Assembly (NCBI RefSeq): GCF_032854445.1
Contig: NC_088297.1
Coordinates: forward strand, 10,070,163 to 10,134,162
Origin: Liolophura sinensis
Lineage: Eukaryota; Mollusca; Polyplacophora; Chitonida; Chitonidae
Length of the DNA: 64,000 nucleotides
Reading direction: 5' to 3'
Shown here one piece after another: positions 57,008-64,000 of the stretch. Below the pieces are notes generated by a model. The model saw only the letters and a program-made list of their open reading frames with translations, was not told the DNA's origin and made no database searches. Each line of letters opens with the position of its first letter. The stretch's first letter is position 1. The position numbers were made by a program, and so were the translations under genes.

Positions 57008-58110
57008 TAGGGTGTTGGCAAGCATGCAGACAAACTATAGTGATGAGGAATTGGGGTTCTGATGGAAGTGGTGGGTGTTGCCAAGCAGACACACCATCAT
57101 GATGAGCACTTGGGGTTCTGATGGAAGTGGCCAAGCACACAAGACATGAACACAAGACAGGGTTTGATTAAAGTCTGGGAGTGTTGCCAAACACACAAGA
57201 CATGAACACATGAAGGGTTTGATGAAAGTGTGCTGTGTTGCCAAACACACAAGACATGAACACATGAAGGGTTTGATGAAAGTGTGCTGTGTTGCCAAAC
57301 ACACAAAACATGAACACATGAAGGGTTTGATGAAAGCCTGGGAATGTTGCCAAGCACACAAAACATGAACACATGCCACAGGTTTGATGAAAGCCTGGGA
57401 GTGTTGCAAAGCACACAAGACATGAACACATGCAGGGTTTGATGGAAGTCTGGGAATGTTGCCAAGCACACAAAACATGAACACATGCCAAAGGTTTGAT
57501 GAAAGTCTGGGAGTGTTGCCAAGCACACAAGACATGAACACATGCAGCGTGTGATTAAAATGTGGGAGTGTTGTGAAGCACACAAGACATGAACACATGC
57601 AGGGTTTGATGAAAGCGTGGGAGTGTTGCCAAGCACACAAGACATGAACACATGCCAAGGTTTGATGAAAGTCTGGGAGTGTTGCAAAGCACACAAGACA
57701 TGAACACATGCAGGGTTTGATGGAAGTCTGGGAATGTTGCCAAACACACAAGACATGAGCACATGCAGGCTTTGATGAAAATGTGGGAGTGTTGCCAAGC
57801 ACACAAGACATGAACACATGCCAAGGTTTGATGAAAGTCTGAGAGTGTTGCCAAGCACACAAGACATGAACACATGCAGGGTTTGATGAAAGTCTGAGAG
57901 TGTTGTCAAGCACACAGGGTTTGATGGAAGTCTGGGAATGTTGCCAAACACACAAGACATGAGCACATGCAGGCTTTGATGAAAATGTGGGAGTGTTGCC
58001 AAGCACACAAGACATGAACACATGCCAAGGTTTGATTAAAGTCTGGGAGTGTTGCCAAGCACACAAGAGATGAACACATGCTAGGTTTCACGAAAGTGTA
58101 GGAGTGTTGC
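57008..58110. repeat. 54-57-bp minisatellite, about 19 units
   Basis: Units contain GTTTGATGAAAGTCTGGGAG, TGTTGCCAAGCACACAAGAC and ATGAACACATGC. On the minus strand the unit has no stop codon in any frame, so frames of 343 and 308 codons run through it in parallel and the peptide changes frame at each unit. This is not evidence of a gene. A ~127-bp block at 57719 is repeated at 57923. Confidence 0.97.
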
Positions 58111-59332
58111 TACTGTCTATTAATCTTCTTAATATATTTTGTATAAAGATGCTTGCTACTGATTCAATGGACTTCTTTGTGCTACACTTTCAATATTTGT
58201 CTTTAAAGCACTCTGAAAAAAAGTACATTATGAAAAAATAGTTTTAATTGTTTATTTTTGTATTTATACATTTGACTGTTGACACTCAAGAATTTTCAAC
58301 ATAGATTAAGTTAATTAATGTTATTTTTGTCATTTTTCATTAATATGTCTTTTTTTACAAACATAAATCCAAATCATGTCAAAAATTTCATGCAACCAAG
58401 GGAGACAAGAAAACAATTTCCATCTCCTAAGATATATATAAATGAAATAATAAAAAAAAAATATTTATGCACCTAAATAAGAAGAATACCATATTTCATG
58501 CAAAGCACTCTACAGTTCAGATCTTTTATGTACCTTTTAGGTTTGGTTTATTTGTGAGATATCAATTATGGCTTTAATTTGTAACATAGCTACAGGTAAA
58601 GTGACGACAAATACTAGTTTGGTAGAAATATTAAATCTCGCCTTTTACCCAGAAGAATCACATGGGATCACAGATTAGGTTTTATTTCCCTGCATACATC
58701 TTGTTTTTCCTTCCTATCATCTATAATTCAAGCTACAGTTGGTATCGAGTGAGGTCCAGCGGACCAGTGTAGCCTTACTATCGCTTATTTAGTCCAACGT
58801 CTGACACAAAACAGACAGACCTATTACTTAGGACTCGGAGTACTTCAGCTGGGATTATCCGTAACTATCTTGTTTTGGTCTATGAGATTTCAACATTCAC
58901 GTCATTGTATAGCTACCAAACAAAGTTGTTTTATATGTTTGTTTTTGTTCTTTTGTTGTTTGCTTTTTCTTTTATAATTTAAAACTGATGGAGGGAACCA
59001 ATTTAGACATCTTGATAATCCACACCTTTATCATATATTGCAGTAGAAAATGTGGTATTTGCCTTTCATCTTAATTCACAGATTACGATGACGGACAATA
59101 TTTTATATAATCAAACTTAATTATGATCTAGAATCTGGTTAAATACTGACATATGCCGTATTTAAACAAACAATTTTTAACATGACTGATTTTGTTACTC
59201 TTTTGCTGGCCAGCTACGAAAACCAAGTTCAAGAGGTAGAACAAGCTTGTCGTTCATATGTAATAAAAAATATGTAACATCATCAAACAAATGTTATACA
59301 AAAATGTTCTACATTTAACTCTCAACTTTCAG
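58111..59332. other. AT-rich spacer
   Basis: No gene or array is recognised. A small inverted word pair GGTCC/GGACC lies near 58753-58765. Confidence 0.6.
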
Positions 59333-59432
59333 AAATGGCTATGTGTTACTCATTTTGCCTATATCCTGGGAGTTTTTTTTTTATCTTTGATACATGTTTT
59401 AGGGTTTCCTTGGAACATAGCTGCAATATAAT

Positions 59433-59483
<51 letters not shown>

Positions 59484-59581
59484 CACATAATGGCTATGTC
59501 TTGCTCATTTTGCCTATATCCTGGGAGTTTTTTTAAATCTTTGATACATATTTTAGGGTTTCCTTGGAACATAGCTGCAAT

Positions 59582-59635
<54 letters not shown>

Positions 59636-59740
59636 ATCACATAATGGCTATGTGTTGCTCATTTTGCCTATATCCTGGGAGTTTTTTTTTATCTTTGATA
59701 CATGTTTTAGGGTTTCCTTGAAACATAGCTGCAATATGAT

Positions 59741-59777
<37 letters not shown>

Positions 59778-59879
59778 CACATAATGGCTATGTCTTGCTC
59801 ATTTTGCCTATATCCTGGGAGTTTTTTTAAATCTTTGATACATATTTTAGGGTTTCCTTGGAACATAGCTGCAATATAA

Positions 59880-59937
<58 letters not shown>

Positions 59938-60165
59938 CACATAATGGCTATGTGTTGCTCATTTTGCCTATATCCTGGGAGTTTTTTTAAATCTTTGATA
60001 CATATTTTAGGGTTTCCTTGGAACATAGCTGCAATATAATCAATATATATATATATATATATAATCACATAATGGCTATGTGTTGCTCATTTTGCCTATA
60101 TCCTGGGAGGTTTTTTTTAATCTTTGATATATGTTTTAGGGTTTGCTTGGAACATAGCTGTAATA
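59333..60165 (+). repeat. Six-unit tandem array derived from family D with (AT)n linkers
   Basis: Units start at about 59333, 59488, 59641, 59782, 59941 and 60068. Each holds GCTATGTGTTGCTCATTTTG, CCTATATCCTGGGAG and TTTTAGGGTTTCCTTGGAAC, then an (AT)n run of variable length ((CT)n plus (AT)n in one). Units alternate between two subtypes (TGTGT and TGTCT). The GGTTT(G/C)CTTGGAACAT core matches family D. Confidence 0.93.
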
Positions 60166-60230
60166 CCAAAAATAATATTTTAAGCCTTTGATTTGCCTTT
60201 AAAAATGTTTACTTTCATGGAAATTATTAA
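60166..60230 (+). mobile_element. Family D continuation after the array
   Basis: CCAAAAATAATATTTT and TTTGCCTTTAAAAATG continue the family D order seen at 33543-33590. The tandem array thus sits inside a family D copy. Confidence 0.7.
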
Positions 60231-61400
60231 AAAAAAGATAGAGAAATCTGCCGGATGTCCTCTGCAAATAATGTACAGGCCACTATTTCTTGGCACTTAA
60301 TTTGGCTGTGAAAGTCAAGCCGTATTTGTTAGAAACTGAGGTAGTCAAATATTCGTCATATTTTGACAAATTTTAAGACAAAAAACGAGACAATTTGTTC
60401 AATTCTGGAGGTTTCCGTATGGCGAGTCTAAGAGACATTTTGTAATGTTCCTGTGATTAGTTTTTTTTAGCCAGGAACTTTTCAGAGATGGAATAAACAC
60501 TATCATTTTAAGGCCTTAATTTGTACTCTTAAGCTAAATCTGACAGTACAGTTCACAAACCAAATTTTAGGTGAAATACTGTTTCCTGTAGCTAATTTTT
60601 TCCTAATTGTCTCCTAATTTTCCAGACAGAAATTGGTAGTTCTGAGTGTAAAGAATTACATTTCTCTCCAGCTTCGTGGAAAAGTGAGGGTCTGAATATG
60701 TTGTTCCTTAGATCAACTAACCATGTGAAAAAAACCCCAAAAAGAAACAATATTCCGGCTAGAAATATATACTGGCTGAAGAAAACAGACCTGAGGCCGA
60801 TTTCACAAAGCCATTTCTAACTTACGTCCAAATTTAAACCATTGTCATAATGTTTAGTTTGTGATACTTAAAAGTTGAAATCTGGATACGTCTGCCCTCA
60901 GATAACATTGATAAGGTGGACACTATTTTAAAATTTACAGCCAAAAAGTAAGCTTTAAGACTATATTTCAAATTTTGACTTACCTCTGAAATTCCTTCGT
61001 GGAAATGGCGTCCCAATAATTAGAAGAATTAGGGTATGATGTAAATGGACATGCATGACCGCTGGCAAAATGCCAAAATCAAGTGCTGAAACCTAAAAGC
61101 CAAATATAAAGTATGCACTAAAATTTGTTTCTGTCGTTCACTATCTGTGCATTATATTGCTTCTCTCATTTGCATTCCAATATGTGTAACAGATATGTGC
61201 CCTCCCAGGTGCTTTAACTCTTCTGTGCATTTCCCGTCATGGGACAATCATCCACAAATTGCACGATGGACAAAAGTTTTGTGTCGCAAACCTCAGTGAT
61301 AGCTACATGCTTACCAGTTTTTAATATTGAATGCTGAACAATCGCATCCATCATTTTCCAATTCGAGCATGACACAAGAATCGGGAAATGCTGGGATGCC
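60231..61400. other. AT-rich spacer, possible old family D traces
   Basis: CCAAATTTTAGGTGAAAT near 60560-60577 resembles a family D word but is isolated. No gene is recognised. Confidence 0.5.
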
Positions 61401-61700
61401 CAGGGAGTGAGGGGCTAGGGCATGTGGGAGCTGCCATGTGGATGCAGAAATGTCATAAAAATTACGACAACAGCACAATAGCGGCTGAGCGCACAGTCAG
61501 CAAGTGGTTGCCATGGAGATAATCCCAGAGAACTGACCACTGGTCATTTACTATTCTTTACTACCATTATGATTACGTAACATTTCCAATGTCCGAGAGT
61601 TGGGCTGTTAAATGCAGCAGTGCCTCATCACAAAAGGTCTTGTGTCAGGTTATAAAACTCAAACTCCCACATGGTCAACATGTTTGTACAGTAGTCATTG
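61401..61700. other. Mixed unique block with a TGACCA palindrome
   Basis: GTTGCCATGGAGAT at 61507-61520 resembles an RFX X-box. TGACCACTGGTCA at 61534-61546 is two inverted TGACCA words around one base. No gene is recognised. Confidence 0.45.
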
Positions 61701-62021
61701 AAATGACCTTCGCATGACCTTCACACATTCAAAAGTATTTTTCTTATTTCCAATTAGTGAATCATGTCAAAATTACGGGTCATAAATATTAATGAAATAA
61801 TGTGTCCGAGCCTATTATCGCTAACCACTCTATCAGTTGCCATATGCTGATGTAACAAAGTTCTTGGTACAACAAATTTATACACTAATTAAAGTACACA
61901 AATTATCATATTACTGATGCAATCGGGGAAGGGGGGGAGGTGGGGGGAGAAATGCTGGCCTATTCAATACAAGCCCCCAGATAATATAATGCCTGCCAAA
62001 ACTTGCATGTGTCCAGTGGCA

Positions 62022-62024
<3 letters not shown>
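61701..62024. other. Spacer with G-rich tract
   Basis: A G-rich tract at 61925-61947 (runs of 4, 7, 2 and 6) is a probable plus-strand quadruplex motif. Nothing else is recognised. Confidence 0.55.
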
Positions 62025-62078
<54 letters not shown>

Positions 62079-62086
62079 TATATGTA

Positions 62087-62117
<31 letters not shown>

Positions 62118-62144
62118 GTATATGTATATGTATGTATGTATGCA

Positions 62145-62190
<46 letters not shown>
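62025..62190. repeat. Compound (TA)n/(TG)n microsatellite
   Basis: TA runs alternate with TG and TATG runs over about 165 bp. The Tyr/Ile- and His/Thr-rich frames are translations of it. Confidence 0.97.
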
Positions 62191-62195
<5 letters not shown>

Positions 62196-64000
62196 TCCTC
62201 TTCATTTGCATAAGTGCCAGGATAATAGTGTAATTTCTATGAATGAATGAACCATTATGGCTTAATGGCACATTGGCAATATTTCAGCCATATTGTGGCG
62301 AGAAACACAAGGCTTTAAATGTTTTTGGATATGGCAATGAGAACATCAAAATTAAAACAAAAGTGACAGAACATGTTTAAAACCAGACAGGAAGAGCCAA
62401 AACAGTTGAAAACTGAAAAGCACTGTGGTGTTAATCTAGTAAACAGTATATGTATATATCTTGTTGTCTACACATAATAATAATAATAAAAATACTTATG
62501 AAGTATTATGGTTTATGTTTTCTGATTTAGTCTTATGACCCTCAAATATTTATGAAAACATTGCCCACGATCAAGGGAAACAGATAATATACATGTAGTA
62601 TGAAACTGTATACATTGTTTCACCTGATGTTATAGGCCTGTAGATACAATGTACTTCCAGGCCTTCAAATGATACTTCTGATGCAAACATATAAATTTGG
62701 CTTAATTTTTTAATTTAATTAAAAAAATTAAAACTTCACAGAAAATTATTAACCTGGCCCTAAACGGTGAAGGAATCTTGCAATGATCTCAGTCAATTAA
62801 GATGTGTCACTTGACAAACATTAGGCGTTGTGTGAAAAACAGTACTGAGAGCCAAGTTGTCAGGGGGTGGTATTCATTGTTGGAAATTTGAACAGTATTA
62901 TTATTTTATAATAAATACACTGCGCACATATGTTACATAATATCTGAATATAAAATGTCAGAAAGGGAATTTTGACAAAATATATTTTTGATAAATTTTT
63001 TTGTCGGAGTGAGTGTCGGTGAATGTAAGAGGTGCAAAATTTTAGAATTTTTAGTAGTCATAGGTAGATATGCAATTTACAAGACAGAGAGCACAATTTT
63101 TGGGGCCATGGAAATGAACACAGGTAATACATGCTCTTGATATAACCCAAGAATGCAGGTGTCACTGACGAATGATAAATTATCACAGCCAAATTTCAGA
63201 AATGCAATGATTAGTCCTACAGGTATTTGTACCCTTTAAAAATCTGTGCGTTTATCACTTTAAAGTTCAAATGACAGAGAGCTGCCTGCTCTCTCGAAGC
63301 CTGGATTACACTGTGAACGCCTGTTACACTGTAAAAGCCTGTGGCATCTAAAATTAGGAAATAATTAGTCAAAGTTAAATTTACATACATACCTTTACAA
63401 TGAAATAAGTAACGCAAGCCTGTGAAAATATTTACCTCTTTAAAGTTCAAAAATAAAGTAAATCCTCGATAATGGAATTTTCAGCAACTAATCACCCTGC
63501 TATGCTAATTTGGTGACAAAAATCACATGACATTTTATGTGATTACAAGCATAAAACAACAAAGAACCTAACACAATTTTACACCAAAAATGGTTGCCCA
63601 AAAAGGTCACTTACTGTTGAAACTTAATTATCATCCCCCTCCTTCCAAATTAAAGTAAAAACACCTTTTTTTTAGGTCAAAAAAACCTTCATAACGAGAA
63701 AAAACGTGCAACTTTAATTACAGGTGTGGATGAAACTTTAGGTCATTTAAATAGTCATCATCCTTTTCTACTCAATTTCAAACAGCAAGGGAATTAATTT
63801 CACAAAAATTCCATGAAATTTTTTGGTGCTTTAACTCGTATCTCTTTGTCTTATTACAAATGTGATGGATTTATCAAAAACAAAACATGCACCTCCAAAA
63901 TTGCTACGTTTCTTGTTATCATCTTAAGTTATTTATCTTTTAAAAGTCTTTAATTAACTACTGAAAGAAAAATGGTGCATGATTTCTGGGCCATGACGTA
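62191..64000. other. AT-rich noncoding flank
   Basis: No gene is recognised to the end of the window. There is an AT-only imperfect palindrome near 62705-62732. GGTGCTTTAA and TTTAGGTCATTTAAAT words at 63590-63840 are faintly like family D but cannot be aligned confidently. Confidence 0.55.

Noticed and set aside
57035-58066. 343-codon minus-strand open frame
   Set aside because: It is a translation of the 54-57-bp minisatellite. The unit has no stop in any minus frame, parallel frames are equally open, and the peptide changes frame at each unit.
61911-62271. Tyr/Ile- and His/Thr-rich frames
   Set aside because: Compound (TA)n/(TG)n microsatellite translated in different frames.

Overview
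The window is nuclear DNA of an animal, most likely a mollusc (bivalve or gastropod). It is AT-rich, has no compact operon-like genes, and carries many copies of a tRNA-headed SINE with an AAATAAAT-type tail plus a second element with a GAGT-repeat end. From general knowledge I associate both with molluscan genomes, but I ran no search. No protein-coding gene, rRNA or tRNA could be supported. The long open frames lie in tandem repeats, SINEs or C-rich tracts, and the few in unique DNA match nothing I recognise. The best reading is intergenic or intronic DNA, possibly a gene desert with regulatory elements.

Layout. From 1 to about 44 kb the DNA alternates between AT-rich spacer (homopolymers, microsatellites) and short blocks that are less AT-rich, richer in CpG and largely repeat-free. 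These blocks lie near 1.1-2.0, 7.4-8.7, 10.4-10.9, 12.8-13.3, 14.4-15.0, 17.0-17.4, 18.4-18.9, 20.4-20.6, 22.0-23.3, 24.1-24.6, 26.6-29.9 (patchy), 31.6-32.3, 34.3-35.1, 35.7-36.1, 38.8-39.2, 40.5-41.4 and 42.7-43.8 kb. They look like candidate conserved noncoding elements. Many share the words TGACCA/TGGTCA and especially the 9-mer TGACCACTG, which I find eight times where chance predicts less than one. Individual sites include a perfect PBX-MEIS 10-mer, a near-consensus DR1, a perfect CArG box, and an ancient tandem duplication around TTAATTA cores.

From about 44 to 60 kb the window becomes a dense archipelago of minisatellites, with units of 23, 28, 21, 30, 18, about 120, about 55 (two unrelated arrays) and about 150 bp, interleaved with SINEs. 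Smaller arrays occur at 16.4, 19.5, 33.1, 36.5 and 37.3 kb. The 59.3-60.2 kb array is built from part of an unnamed dispersed repeat family (called family D here) that also has single copies at 33.4, 33.8-34.3, 44.2, 49.9 and 52.0 kb.

Mobile elements. Eleven SINE copies or fragments were delimited. Four have perfect 9-12 bp target-site duplications, and one is nested in a family D copy. The GAGT-ended element at 32721-33006 has a perfect 9-bp duplication, and its last ~46 bp align with the SINE tail, which suggests a shared mobilising LINE. All functional statements about regulatory sites are motif-level inference.
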